A DNA stretch of 64,000 bases from Nitrospirota bacterium (GTDB taxonomy: Bacteria > Nitrospirota > Thermodesulfovibrionia > UBA6902), in the NCBI GenBank assembly GCA_016213945.1, contig JACQZF010000016.1, positions 1 through 64,000 of the forward strand, read 5' to 3'. How positions within the stretch are numbered: position 1 is the first letter of the stretch; every line of letters starts with the position of its first letter. A program made the translations under genes and the position numbers. This document shows positions 14,902-24,532 of the stretch, piece by piece. The notes below the pieces were generated by a model. The model ran no database searches and was not told where the DNA came from. It was given only the letters and a program-made list of their open reading frames with translations.

Positions 14902-16470
14902 ATGACCATATTAAAACTTTTAGAAGGTCTGGCGGTCAAATCGAGCACCGGACCTCTTGATGCGGAAATTAAAGGGATCGCTTATGATTCGAGATTAATA
15001 AAAGAAGGTTTTCTTTTTGTGGCTGTCAATGGATTTTCCGTTGACGGCCACGATTACATAAGAGATGCGATAAACAGGGGGGCTGCTGCCATTGTTTCGG
15101 AAAAGGCAGCGGCTTGTTTAACAAATGCAGATCAATCTGCTGATCAAAAGAGCGCTGCTTTTATTGAAGTGCCGGACAGCAGGGAAGCGTTAGCGCTTAT
15201 CTCCGCCGCCTTTTACGGCAAGCCCTCCACAAGTTTATCCCTGATCGGTATTACAGGAACAAATGGAAAGACTACGACAAGCTTTATTACGAAAAATATC
15301 CTCGATGCAGGAGATAAAAGGGCGGGTCTTTTGGGAACTATCTGCTACATCACTGGAGATGAGAGAGTGGCGGCATCGCATACAACGCCTGAGTCACTGG
15401 ACTTGCAAAGGTGTCTGGGTGAAATGGTGTATAATAACATGAGCTACGCAGTACTTGAGGTTTCCTCACACGCGCTGGCGCTTAAAAGAGTTGAAGGCTG
15501 TACTTTTAAGACGGCGGCCTTTACTAATTTTTCGCAGGACCACCTCGACTTTCACGGCACGATGGATGAGTATTTCAGGGCGAAGTGCAGAATTTTCAAT
15601 TATCTTGCTTCTGAAGGGACCGCAGTATTAAATTGGGATGATCCGGCGATCAGGCCGCTCGTAAAAAAACTCGATTGTAAAGTTGTCACCTGTGGCCTGG
15701 AAGAAGGCGCGATGATAAGGGCGGAGAATATAAGAAGTCAGAAGTCAGAAGTCAGAAGTCAGAACACGGATACCCCCCTTATTCCTTCCTTAGCAAGGGG
15801 GGATAAAGAGGGGTTAAAAGGATTATCATTTGATGTGCAAACACCTGAAAGCAGGTTCACGATAAATTCGCATCTGATCGGCCGCATCAATGTGTATAAC
15901 GTTCTGATGTCTGTCGGCATAGCATATTCACTGGGTATAAGTGATGAGGTGATTCAACGGGGGATTGAAAATGCAAAACCTGTTGAAGGCAGATTTGAAA
16001 ATGTGGACGAAGGTCAGAACTTTTTATGCATAGTGGATTATGCCCATACTGATGATGCCCTGAAAAAACTTATCCAGGAGGCGAGGCATCTGACAAAGGG
16101 GCGGGTGATAACGGTCTTTGGATGCGGCGGCAACAGGGACAAAACCAAAAGGTCTTTGATGGGAGCGGCAGCTTCGGAGCTGAGCGATTCTATAATTGTC
16201 ACCTCGGACAACCCGCGCAATGAAGACCCTCTTGAGATAATTAAAGATGTTTTAAAAGGCATCAGCAAAAATAATTATACGGTGCAGCCTGACAGGGAAT
16301 TGGCAATTAAAGAGGCAGTTGCAATGGCAAAAGAAGGGGACACGGTGCTTATCGCGGGCAAAGGCCATGAGGATTATCAGGAGATAAAGGGAAAGAGACA
16401 TCACTTCAGTGATAAAGAAGTTTTGAAAGAGGCGATCAGAAAGCTGTTAGCTATGAGCCAGGAGCTATGA
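14902..16470 (+). CDS. murE: UDP-MurNAc-L-Ala-D-Glu:meso-diaminopimelate ligase
   Basis: 522 residues, longer than the usual 480-500. ATP-dependent ligase adding the third stem residue. The P-loop is GTNGKTTT near residue 117, and DNPRNEDP near residue 436 marks specificity for meso-diaminopimelate, so the organism has DAP-type peptidoglycan. About 30 extra residues lie near residues 278-307, encoded by four perfect AGAAGTC heptamers (15733-15760) and a C-run/G-run palindrome (15771-15810). They fall between the AENI and LSFDV strands of the central domain, in frame. The gene overlaps murF by 4 bases. Confidence 0.95.
   Translation: MTILKLLEGLAVKSSTGPLDAEIKGIAYDSRLIKEGFLFVAVNGFSVDGHDYIRDAINRGAAAIVSEKAAACLTNADQSADQKSAAFIEVPDSREALALISAAFYGKPSTSLSLIGITGTNGKTTTSFITKNILDAGDKRAGLLGTICYITGDERVAASHTTPESLDLQRCLGEMVYNNMSYAVLEVSSHALALKRVEGCTFKTAAFTNFSQDHLDFHGTMDEYFRAKCRIFNYLASEGTAVLNWDDPAIRPLVKKLDCKVVTCGLEEGAMIRAENIRSQKSEVRSQNTDTPLIPSLARGDKEGLKGLSFDVQTPESRFTINSHLIGRINVYNVLMSVGIAYSLGISDEVIQRGIENAKPVEGRFENVDEGQNFLCIVDYAHTDDALKKLIQEARHLTKGRVITVFGCGGNRDKTKRSLMGAAASELSDSIIVTSDNPRNEDPLEIIKDVLKGISKNNYTVQPDRELAIKEAVAMAKEGDTVLIAGKGHEDYQEIKGKRHHFSDKEVLKEAIRKLLAMSQEL
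15733..15760 (+). repeat. Tandem heptamer repeat inside murE
   Basis: Four perfect copies of AGAAGTC plus a partial fifth, translated as a KSEVRSQ-type peptide. A palindrome with CCCCCCTT and AAGGGGGG arms follows directly, suggesting that two different dispersed repeats inserted at the same spot. Confidence 0.9.
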
Positions 16471-17846
16471 CATTAACGGTACGTGAAATCATCAATGCAA
16501 CAGGAGGAAAGTTGCTTACTGATGACTCAAGGACATTCAGCGGGGTCTCGATAGATTCCCGCTCTATTAATGAAGGTGAAATTTTTTTTGCCATCAGGGG
16601 AGAAAAATTTGACGGGCATACATTTCTTGACAAGGCGCTTTTGAAAGGCAGCGGGGCAGTCGTGGATTCAAGACCTGCGGTATTGGCAAAAGACAGGACA
16701 ATAATTTTTGTAAAAGACACCCTGGGCGCTTTGCAGGACCTTGCGCATTTTCTAAGGACAAGACTTGATATCCCTGTCATAGCTGTTACAGGCAGTAACG
16801 GGAAGACGACTACGAAGGAGATGATCTATGCGGTCCTTTCAAAAAGATTCAATACCTTAAAGAATGAAGGCAACCTCAACAACCATGTGGGCTTGCCTTT
16901 AAGCCTGATGAAACTTCAACCTGAACACGAGGCGGTGGTCGTTGAAATGGGTATGAATGCGCCAGGTGAAATCAAGAGACTTTGCGAGATAGCTTTTCCA
17001 ACACATGGCGTGATTACGAACATTGGCACTGCCCATATCGGCAGGCTCGGCAGCCACGAGGCAATCAGGAATGCAAAACTTGAGATACTCAATGGACTCA
17101 AAGTGGTGGTTGTAAATGCTGATGACAGCCTGATGATGCAGGGGATTGCGAAAGCGGGGAATTTTAGCGGCGACGTCGTTACGTTTTCTATAAACAATGA
17201 TTCACAAGTCATGGCCAAAGATATTCAGACAACGGAAAACGGGATTAATTTTACACTGAATATTAAAGATGCCGGCAGTGTTCCTGTAAGCCTTAATGTG
17301 CACGGGACTTTTAATGTTTACAATGCGCTTGCGGCTTCTGCCGCAGGCTTTTCACTTGGCGTTTCCGCAGAAGAAATCAGGGCCGCGCTTGAATCCTTCA
17401 GGGCCTTTTCCATGCGCTTTGAGATTGTGAAAACAAAGGGGATGACAATAATAAATGATTCCTACAATGCCAATCCGTCATCCATGGAGGGATCATTGAA
17501 GGAACTCGTCCGTCTTGGCGTTGAAGGAAGAAAGGTCGCGGTTCTTGGCGACATGCGTGAACTGGATGAGTATGCGGAAGATGCGCACAGGACGATTGGG
17601 AAAATGGTATCTGAAATGGGCGTGAATGTCTTTATCGCGGTCGGAGAGATGATGAGCCTGGCCGCAGAGGAATGTTTAAAAGCAAAAAAAGACAGACCCT
17701 CGCCTGAGGTTTATACCTTCAAAAATATCGACAGCGCTAACGAAAATATTATGGATATTCTGAAGCATGGAGATTCGGTCCTTATAAAAGGCTCGCGCTC
17801 GATGCAGATGGATAAAGTTGCCGGGAGAATATTAAATGTTATATAA
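16467..17846 (+). CDS. murF: UDP-MurNAc-tripeptide:D-Ala-D-Ala ligase
   Basis: 459 residues. MurF completes the cytoplasmic pentapeptide precursor by adding D-Ala-D-Ala made by Ddl (25469-26413). The P-loop GSNGKTTTKEM near residue 110, NEGNLNNHVGLPLSLM, EMGMNAPGEI and the C-terminal DSYNANPSSMEG are family signatures. It overlaps murE by 4 bases and mraY by 11, consistent with one tightly coupled operon. Confidence 0.96.
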   Translation: MTLTVREIINATGGKLLTDDSRTFSGVSIDSRSINEGEIFFAIRGEKFDGHTFLDKALLKGSGAVVDSRPAVLAKDRTIIFVKDTLGALQDLAHFLRTRLDIPVIAVTGSNGKTTTKEMIYAVLSKRFNTLKNEGNLNNHVGLPLSLMKLQPEHEAVVVEMGMNAPGEIKRLCEIAFPTHGVITNIGTAHIGRLGSHEAIRNAKLEILNGLKVVVVNADDSLMMQGIAKAGNFSGDVVTFSINNDSQVMAKDIQTTENGINFTLNIKDAGSVPVSLNVHGTFNVYNALAASAAGFSLGVSAEEIRAALESFRAFSMRFEIVKTKGMTIINDSYNANPSSMEGSLKELVRLGVEGRKVAVLGDMRELDEYAEDAHRTIGKMVSEMGVNVFIAVGEMMSLAAEECLKAKKDRPSPEVYTFKNIDSANENIMDILKHGDSVLIKGSRSMQMDKVAGRILNVI

Positions 17847-18918
17847 GCTGCTTTATTATTTGCACGATTATTATACGCCCTTTAACGTGTTCAGGTATAT
17901 TACATTCAGGACCGCGCTTGCCATTATTACTTCTTTACTCATCACTTTTATAACGGCCCCCTGGCTTATCAGAAAACTCAGGACCATGTGCATGACCCAG
18001 TATGTGAGAGACGACGGGCCCCAGACTCACCTGAAAAAAGAAGGCACGCCGACAATGGGCGGCATCATTATTATTTTGTCCGTGGTCGGCAGTGTTTTGA
18101 TGTGGGGAGAGCTGAGCAATAAGTTTGTATTAATAATGATAACCGCGATAGTGGGCTTTGGGCTTATCGGCCTGGTGGATGATTATCTCAAGGTAGTCAG
18201 GAAAAATCCTAAAGGATTGAGGGGATGGTATAAGTTCGGCGCCCAGATTGCGCTTGCCATAGGGATAGGCTTTGCTTTTTACTATGACCCCAACGATATT
18301 TATATTGCAAAGCTGAGCATTCCGTTTTTTAAAAAATGGCTGATAGACCTCGGCTGGTTTTACATCCCATTCACCATTCTTGTTATAGTCGGGTCGTCGA
18401 ATGCGGTTAATCTGACCGACGGCATAGACGGCCTTGCAATAGGATTAGTCGGGATAGCTTCCCTTGCAAACGCTGTATTCGTTTACATATCAGGACACGC
18501 GGGTTTTTCACAGTACCTGCAAGTCCTTTATCTGCCGGGCACTGGAGAACTTACTGTTTTTTGCGGGGCGATGTTTGGCGCTGCTCTTGGATTTCTCTGG
18601 TACAACAGTTATCCTGCTGATATTTTCATGGGCGACGTTGGATCGCTCGGTCTCGGCGGAGCACTCGGGACCCTTGCAGTGATTACCAAGCAGGAGATTG
18701 TGCTGGCGGTTGTCGGGGCTATTTTTGTCTTAGAGACATTTTCAGTAATAATCCAAGTGGCGTCATTTAAACTTACAGGTAAAAGGGTTTTTAAGATGGC
18801 GCCCATTCATCATCATTTTGAGGTAAAGGGCTGGCCTGAGCCCAAAGTGATAATACGATTTTGGATTGTCGGAATTATCCTTGCGCTGTTGAGTCTGACG
18901 ACATTAAAGGTGAGATGA
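17836..18918 (+). CDS. mraY: Phospho-MurNAc-pentapeptide transferase
   Basis: 360 residues and about ten membrane helices. MraY transfers phospho-MurNAc-pentapeptide to undecaprenyl phosphate, forming lipid I. Conserved magnesium and substrate motifs are LVDDYLKV near residue 115, NAVNLTDGIDGLA near 186 and the cytoplasmic MAPIHHHFE near 318. It begins inside the end of murF. Confidence 0.97.
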   Translation: MLYKLLYYLHDYYTPFNVFRYITFRTALAIITSLLITFITAPWLIRKLRTMCMTQYVRDDGPQTHLKKEGTPTMGGIIIILSVVGSVLMWGELSNKFVLIMITAIVGFGLIGLVDDYLKVVRKNPKGLRGWYKFGAQIALAIGIGFAFYYDPNDIYIAKLSIPFFKKWLIDLGWFYIPFTILVIVGSSNAVNLTDGIDGLAIGLVGIASLANAVFVYISGHAGFSQYLQVLYLPGTGELTVFCGAMFGAALGFLWYNSYPADIFMGDVGSLGLGGALGTLAVITKQEIVLAVVGAIFVLETFSVIIQVASFKLTGKRVFKMAPIHHHFEVKGWPEPKVIIRFWIVGIILALLSLTTLKVR

Positions 18919-18928
18919 TGGAGAAATT

Positions 18929-19007
18929 TCCCCTCTAAAAAGAGGGGTAGGGGTGTGTAAAAGAAAGAGCATAAAGTAAACACACCCCTTCTTGATAGAG
19001 GGGAAGC
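18929..19007. repeat. CCCCTC/GAGGGG-type dispersed repeat between mraY and murD
   Basis: CCCCTCT and AGAGGGG form a short inverted pair at the left, and ACACCCC with GGGGTGT pair across the interval; GATAGAGGGG closes the right side. It occupies nearly all of the mraY-murD gap and supplies the GAGGGG used as ribosome site for murD. Related C-run/G-run palindromes occur at 15771-15810 and 41338-41403. Confidence 0.6.
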
Positions 19008-19011
19008 AATA

Positions 19012-20550
19012 GTGGAAAGAATGATAGTTGTGGATGAAAAGAAGATGACATTTAAGGATAAGAACATTGTAGTCGTAGGGCTTGCGAGGAGCGGCACAGG
19101 AGCGGCAAATCTCCTCTCTGAATTAGGGGCGAACGTGACTATTACCGACAACAAGCAGGGGAGTCTGCTTGAGAATAATATTAAAAGATTATTGCCGTCC
19201 ATCAAAGTAGTTACAGGCAGTAATCCATCTGAGGTCTTCGACACCGCTGAGATGATAGTGATAAGCCCTGGAGTACCGCTGACAGTTCCCTCTCTTGAAC
19301 GCGCAAGGGCAAAAGGCATTCCAATAATAGGCGAGCTGGAGCTTGCGTACCAGGTGATACAGGGGTTAGGGATCAGGGATCAGGGATTAGTAAAAAACAA
19401 ATCAGATATCGGTTTACCAACCCCTTTCATCGGCATTACCGGGACCAACGGGAAATCAACTGTAACCACACTGGTTGATCTAATGCTGAAAGAGGCCGGT
19501 TTCAATTCACTGCTTGGCGGCAATATCGGGATAGCATTGACAGAGGAAATGTGTAAAATCGTAGGGGCGGGTTTAAAACCCGACTCTGCATTACCTGATT
19601 ACATCGTGACCGAGATTTCCAGTTTTCAGCTTGAGACGATAAAAGATTTCAGGCCGAAGATTGCGACCATCCTCAACATCACGCCTGACCATCTCGACAG
19701 GTATAAAGGCATGGATGAATACATCGACGCGAAGGCGAGGGTTTTTGAAAATCAAACGCCTGAGGATTTCCTTGTCCTGAATGCGGACGATCCTGAATTA
19801 GAAAAAGTGGGAAGTGAGAAGTTGGAAGTTAGAGGGAAGGAAAAACCAGGAATACTTTATTTCAGCCGGAAGAAAGAGGTCGAGGGAATATATCTGAAAG
19901 ATGGAATTGTTTATTGTGACTTATTGTCTTTTCCCGCTTCTTACTTCCCACTTCTCACTTTCCGCTTCTCACTTATATCTCAGGATGAGATAAAGATCCA
20001 GGGCGTTCATAATATTGAAAATGCAATGGCGGCCTCTTTAATCGCATTGATTTCCGGATGCTCTATTGACTCAGTCAGAAATGTTTTGAAGACCTTCCCG
20101 GGACTTGAGCACAGGCTTGAGTTCGTAGCCGACATCGGGGGAGTGAAGTTTATAAATGATTCAAAGGGGACGAACGTGGGGGCTGTCGCAAAGTCCCTTG
20201 AGGGTTTCGATAATTTAATACTCATCATGGGCGGACTGGACAAAGGCGGCGAATTTACCGGCCTGAGAGATCTGGTAAGACGGAAGGTCAAAGCACTGGT
20301 CTTAATTGGAAAGGCAAAGGACAAGATCGCCAGTGCCCTTGGAGACGCCGCGGAAACGCTTATGGCTGAGGACCTGAATTCAGCGGTTGAGCTGTCTCTG
20401 TCAAAGGCGTCTGCAGGCGACGTTGTTTTGCTGTCGCCGGGCTGCGCAAGCTTTGACATGTTCAAGGATTTTGAAGACAGGGGAAGGAAATTTAAAGATG
20501 CGGTAAATCAGTTGAAAGTTAAAAGTGAAAAGTTGAGAGTGAAAGAATGA
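19012..20550 (+). CDS. murD: UDP-MurNAc-L-alanine:D-glutamate ligase
   Basis: 512 residues; typical MurD has about 440-450. The core is complete: VVVGLARSGTGAAN, P-loop GTNGKSTVTTL, ITPDHLDRY, NDSKGTNVGA and LLSPGCASFDMF. The excess comes from repeat-derived segments: a GGGATCA tandem (19362-19390), an inverted pair of AAGTGAGAAGTT-type sequences (19808-19835 and 19935-19978), and an AAAGTGAAAAGTT tail giving the final KVKSEKLRVKE. The start is uncertain: GTG 19012 follows GAGGGG; ATG codons at 19021 and 19048 are alternatives. The stop overlaps the ftsW start. Confidence 0.94.
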   Translation: MERMIVVDEKKMTFKDKNIVVVGLARSGTGAANLLSELGANVTITDNKQGSLLENNIKRLLPSIKVVTGSNPSEVFDTAEMIVISPGVPLTVPSLERARAKGIPIIGELELAYQVIQGLGIRDQGLVKNKSDIGLPTPFIGITGTNGKSTVTTLVDLMLKEAGFNSLLGGNIGIALTEEMCKIVGAGLKPDSALPDYIVTEISSFQLETIKDFRPKIATILNITPDHLDRYKGMDEYIDAKARVFENQTPEDFLVLNADDPELEKVGSEKLEVRGKEKPGILYFSRKKEVEGIYLKDGIVYCDLLSFPASYFPLLTFRFSLISQDEIKIQGVHNIENAMAASLIALISGCSIDSVRNVLKTFPGLEHRLEFVADIGGVKFINDSKGTNVGAVAKSLEGFDNLILIMGGLDKGGEFTGLRDLVRRKVKALVLIGKAKDKIASALGDAAETLMAEDLNSAVELSLSKASAGDVVLLSPGCASFDMFKDFEDRGRKFKDAVNQLKVKSEKLRVKE

Positions 20551-21740
20551 ACAGTAAAGACACAAGAGGGATCATAATATCCGTAACATTGCTTGTTTGC
20601 ATAGGCATTCTTATGGTCTACAGTTCAACAGTGCTTATGTCCATGAAGAAATACGGCAATAGTTTTCATTTTCTGCTGAATCATATCTTTACTGTATTTG
20701 TCGGGGTCGCGGCAATGTTCATACTGTCAAGAATGGACTATCGAAGTTTTAGACGGCCATTTTTTCATATAGCGTCATTTCAGGTGTCCGCAATTCATAT
20801 ACTGATGGGGATTGCCTTGTTTATGCTGCTGCTGGTGTTTGTGCCGGGTATCGGTATTTCTGCAAATGGCGCACAAAGGTGGCTCAGGCTCTGGCCCACG
20901 ACTTTTCAACCCTCGGAGTTTACAAAAATAGTCATGGTTATATTTCTTGCCGATTACATGGACAGGAACATCCACAGGATGAAAGATGCCCGGTTCGGCA
21001 TTTTAATACCGATCAGCGTTATGCTTTTGTTCCAGGGCATAATCATCATCCAGCCTGATTTCGGCGCGGTGATGAGCCTCGGGATACTTACCATGGGGCT
21101 TTTGCTTATCGGAGGGGTGAGATTGAGCTACATCGGGGCAATGGCCCTTCTCTCCCTTCCTGCTATTTATATTGCCGTAACGTCGTCTTCATACAGGATG
21201 AAAAGGATAATGTCTTTTACCGATCCGTGGAAGGATTCTCTCGGCAGCGGCTTTCAGCTTGTACAGTCTTTTATCGCATTCGGCAACGGCGGGCTGACGG
21301 GACTGGGGCTTGGAGGGAGCAAACAGAAATTGTATTTCCTGCCTGAGGTCCACACCGATTTTATTTTTTCATTGATCGGGGAAGAATTAGGAATGATCGG
21401 CGCGGTGTTTGTGCTGCTCCTCTTCCTGTACTTCTTTCTGAAAGGGGTCAAGGTCGCAAATAAGACGAATGATTCGTTCAGTTATTTCCTGACACTCGGT
21501 TTGACGATGATGATTGGGGTCCAGGTCATTATTAATTTTGCGGTGACAACGGGGCTGATGCCGACAAAGGGCCTGCCGCTGCCATTTATCAGTTACGGCG
21601 GGTCATCCCTGCTTATTAATCTTGCCGCGATCGGGATACTGATAAACATATCAAGACACAACGAGAACAGGACCATAGACAGCAGGACAGGCACTGATAA
21701 TTTTATGGACCATAATTATTACGCGGGAAGGCGGACATGA
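20547..21740 (+). CDS. ftsW: Septal peptidoglycan glycosyltransferase FtsW
   Basis: 397 residues, a SEDS-family polymerase with about ten membrane helices that polymerises lipid II at the septum with FtsI. Signatures are GANGAQRW-like SANGAQRWL, FQPSEFTK, QPDFG, the long periplasmic loop with GSGFQLVQSFIAFGNGG, and the C-terminal GLPLPFISYGGSSL. It overlaps murD and murG by 4 bases each. Confidence 0.96.
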   Translation: MNSKDTRGIIISVTLLVCIGILMVYSSTVLMSMKKYGNSFHFLLNHIFTVFVGVAAMFILSRMDYRSFRRPFFHIASFQVSAIHILMGIALFMLLLVFVPGIGISANGAQRWLRLWPTTFQPSEFTKIVMVIFLADYMDRNIHRMKDARFGILIPISVMLLFQGIIIIQPDFGAVMSLGILTMGLLLIGGVRLSYIGAMALLSLPAIYIAVTSSSYRMKRIMSFTDPWKDSLGSGFQLVQSFIAFGNGGLTGLGLGGSKQKLYFLPEVHTDFIFSLIGEELGMIGAVFVLLLFLYFFLKGVKVANKTNDSFSYFLTLGLTMMIGVQVIINFAVTTGLMPTKGLPLPFISYGGSSLLINLAAIGILINISRHNENRTIDSRTGTDNFMDHNYYAGRRT

Positions 21741-22900
21741 ACATTGTTATAGCGGGCGGCGGCACAGGCGGGCATGTGTTTCCGGCAGTTGCCATTGCAA
21801 AGGAATTAAGGAATTCAATCGCCAACGTCAAGATCACATTTATCGGGACAGCGAGGGGGATTGAGTCAAAGATAATTCCCAAAGAAGGCTATGACATAAG
21901 GTTTATAAGGTCCGAGGGGCTTGTCGGGAAAAATATCTTCAAAACTATTTCATCTGTCATGAAAATCCCCACGTCCTTAAGCGACGCCCGCGCGATACTG
22001 AAAGGGCTTCAGCCTCAACTGGTATTGGGGGTCGGTGGCTACAGTTCCGGCCCGGTGCTCCTATGCGCCTCGATGATGGGCATCCCCACAATAATACATG
22101 AGCAGAATACGCTCCCCGGCCTCACCAATAAATTGCTGAGCAAATTTGTCGACACCATAGCGGTGACGTATCATGAGAGCATGAATTTTTTCCCTCAGGA
22201 GAAAACCTATCTTACAGGCAACCCCATAAGGGCTGATATCCTGAGCGGCAGCAGGGAGAAAGGCTACAAGACGTTCAGTCTTGAGAGGGACCTTTTTACA
22301 ATATTTGTCTTCGGAGGAAGTCTCGGGGCCAGCCGCATAAACAGCGCGGTCAGTGAGGCCCTTGCGTACCTTGTGCCGCTGAAAGACAAGGTGCAGTTTC
22401 TGCATCAAACTGGAGACAGGGATTTTGATACCGTCAGAGAGGCCTACAGGGTACGTGAATTCAGGGGGACCGTTGTCCCATTCGCGCACGAAATGGCAGA
22501 CGCATATGCAGTGGCGGATTTAATTGTCTCAAGGGCCGGCGCAACCACCCTTGCAGAGTTGACCGCGTGCGGCAAGGCGGCAATACTTATTCCTTACCCG
22601 TATGCCGCAGGCAATCATCAGGAAGTCAACGCAAGAAAGCTCTGGGACATCGGCGCGGCCCAGATGATACTTGACAGGGACCTGAACGGCAAGGTGCTTG
22701 CCGATCTAATTAAATTCATGATAGAAGACCCTGAGGCAATAGGGCAGATGGAGCGCACCAGTAAGTCCCTGGGCAACCCCGAGGCCACAGCGAAAATAGT
22801 TGAGCTTATGATGGGACTTTTAAAAAAAAAGGCGGTAGACAGGATGCAGGGCAAAGAACAGAAAATACAAAGCGCGGGTCATAAGGAACAGGTAATTTAA
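21737..22900 (+). CDS. murG: Lipid II synthase MurG (GlcNAc transferase)
   Basis: 387 residues. MurG adds GlcNAc to lipid I on the inner leaflet. The N-terminal GGGTGGHVFPA loop, GVGGYSSGP, HEQNTLPGLTNK, FGGSLGA and SRAGATTLAE are all present. The last 25 residues or so (after MGLLKKK) are polar and lack family similarity; they run into DNA that looks repeat-derived, so the original stop may have been lost. Confidence 0.96.
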   Translation: MNIVIAGGGTGGHVFPAVAIAKELRNSIANVKITFIGTARGIESKIIPKEGYDIRFIRSEGLVGKNIFKTISSVMKIPTSLSDARAILKGLQPQLVLGVGGYSSGPVLLCASMMGIPTIIHEQNTLPGLTNKLLSKFVDTIAVTYHESMNFFPQEKTYLTGNPIRADILSGSREKGYKTFSLERDLFTIFVFGGSLGASRINSAVSEALAYLVPLKDKVQFLHQTGDRDFDTVREAYRVREFRGTVVPFAHEMADAYAVADLIVSRAGATTLAELTACGKAAILIPYPYAAGNHQEVNARKLWDIGAAQMILDRDLNGKVLADLIKFMIEDPEAIGQMERTSKSLGNPEATAKIVELMMGLLKKKAVDRMQGKEQKIQSAGHKEQVI

Positions 22901-22919
22901 TGGAAGATATTGTCAGAGC

Positions 22920-23006
22920 GTCATTCCCGCAAGCCCCGAACAAGTCGGGACAGGCTCCGCGCGTCGGGAATCTTTCTGAAAATGATTCCGGACAAGCGGG
23001 AATGAC
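22920..23006. repeat. Dispersed GTCATTCCCGC palindromic repeat (second copy)
   Basis: Outer arms GTCATTCCCGC (22920-22930) and GCGGGAATGAC (22996-23006) are perfect, with an inner CCCGAACAAGTCGGG hairpin. It lies between murG and murC inside the dcw operon, so it is transcribed. Confidence 0.8.
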
Positions 23007-23053
23007 AGAAAAATAAATTTTATCACCATGCTTTAATAAAAGGACTTTTAACA

Positions 23054-24466
23054 ATGTATAAGCGTTTTGAGAAAATTCATTTTGTGGGTATCGGCGGTGT
23101 CGGCATGAGCGGCATCGCGGAGGTCCTCCATAATCTCGGCTATGACATCTCAGGCTCTGATCTAAAAGAATCTGAAACTACGAACAGATTGAAAGGGCAG
23201 GGCATTAACATCATCATCGGCCACAAGGCGGAGAATATAACGAGCGCCGATGTTGTGGTCATCTCATCAGCAGTCTCTTCTTACAATCCTGAGGTGGAAG
23301 CCGCGCGCAAATTGTCCATTCCTGTCATACCGAGGGCGGAGATGCTCGCGGAGCTTGCGAGATTGAAATACGCGGTGCTGGTGGCAGGGGCGCACGGCAA
23401 GACCACGACAACATCACTGGTGGCGAGCGTGCTTGCAGAGGGAGGGATCGACCCTACCGTCGTGATTGGCGGAAAATTGAAAGGCATCGGAAGCAACGCA
23501 AAATTGGGGCAGGGAGATTTCCTTGTAGCGGAGGCTGATGAGAGCGACGGCTCTTTCCTGAAACTCTCTCCCACTATCGCGGTGGTGACTAATATAGACA
23601 GGGAGCATCTGGATTATTTCAAAAACATTGATGAGATAAAGAACGCCTTCGATTCATTCATAAATAAAATACCTTTTTACGGGCTGGCTGTCCTATACGG
23701 CGACAATGAACACATGAAAGAGATACTGCCCAATGTCAAACGGAGATTTATCACTTATGGATTGAGCGACAACCTCGACCTTGTCGCAAAGGACATCAAG
23801 ACACATAATTTCAGGACAAGATTCGAGGCTGTCTTAAACGGGAAATCATTCGGCATATTTGAAGTCCCGCTTATCGGAGTCCACAACGTGTGCAACTGTC
23901 TTGCCGCTATTGCCGTTGCAAATGAATTAGAGATGGGCATGGTGGACATACAAAGGGCCCTAAACAACTTCAGCGGGGTCCAGCGGCGTTTTGAAATGAA
24001 AGGGGAAGTTTCGGGGACCAGGATAATTGACGATTATGGACATCACCCTGCCGAGGTCATGGCGACTTTAAAGGCTGCAAAGACGGCGATGAGTGAAGGC
24101 AGAGGGCAGAAGGCGGAAGGCAGACTTGTTGTTCTCTTTCAGCCGCACAGGTACACAAGGACGAGAGATCTTTTCAAAGATTTCATCTATGCCTTCACGG
24201 ACGCTGACAAGGTGCTGCTGTTAGACATTTATCCCGCAGGAGAAAAACCCATTGAAGGGGTCAATGCTGAAAATTTATTTAAAGCCATAAAGAACACAGG
24301 CAAGGACATTGAGTACATAAAGGACAGGTCAGAGATATTAAATTATCTTGATCAGGAATTGAAGCAAGGAGATATCCTGCTGACTCTCGGGGCAGGAGAT
24401 GTATGGAAGCTCGGAGAGGAGTTTTTGAAAATTAAAAATGAAACCACAGAGACACAGAGGCACTGA
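23054..24466 (+). CDS. murC: UDP-MurNAc:L-alanine ligase
   Basis: 470 residues. First Mur ligase of the pathway. [14 protein letters not shown] opens the N-terminal domain, [10 protein letters not shown] is the P-loop near residue 114, [10 protein letters not shown]-like [10 protein letters not shown] and [11 protein letters not shown] follow. Two short stretches are repeat-derived: an AGGCAGA-type tandem at 24095-24123 ([10 protein letters not shown]) in the third domain, and the last residues NETTETQRH, which come from a CACAGAG-type repeat spanning the stop codon. Confidence 0.96.
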   Translation: MYKRFEKIHFVGIGGVGMSGIAEVLHNLGYDISGSDLKESETTNRLKGQGINIIIGHKAENITSADVVVISSAVSSYNPEVEAARKLSIPVIPRAEMLAELARLKYAVLVAGAHGKTTTTSLVASVLAEGGIDPTVVIGGKLKGIGSNAKLGQGDFLVAEADESDGSFLKLSPTIAVVTNIDREHLDYFKNIDEIKNAFDSFINKIPFYGLAVLYGDNEHMKEILPNVKRRFITYGLSDNLDLVAKDIKTHNFRTRFEAVLNGKSFGIFEVPLIGVHNVCNCLAAIAVANELEMGMVDIQRALNNFSGVQRRFEMKGEVSGTRIIDDYGHHPAEVMATLKAAKTAMSEGRGQKAEGRLVVLFQPHRYTRTRDLFKDFIYAFTDADKVLLLDIYPAGEKPIEGVNAENLFKAIKNTGKDIEYIKDRSEILNYLDQELKQGDILLTLGAGDVWKLGEEFLKIKNETTETQRH

Positions 24467-24504
24467 GAAAAATTAAGAAGAAATGAGAAATGCCTCTGTG
24501 GTTT
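24441..24504. repeat. CACAGAG/CTCTGTG palindromic repeat across the murC stop
   Basis: AAACCACAGAG at the left and CTCTGTGGTTT at the right are inverted, as are CAGAGGC and GCCTCTG. The murC stop codon (24464-24466) lies within it, so the last residues of MurC are encoded by the repeat. Confidence 0.75.
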
Positions 24505-24532
24505 ATTAAATGTTTTTTAGGTTAAGGATTAA

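Noticed and set aside
15733-15760. CRISPR array or VNTR locus
   Set aside because: Heptamer units without spacers, inside murE and in frame.
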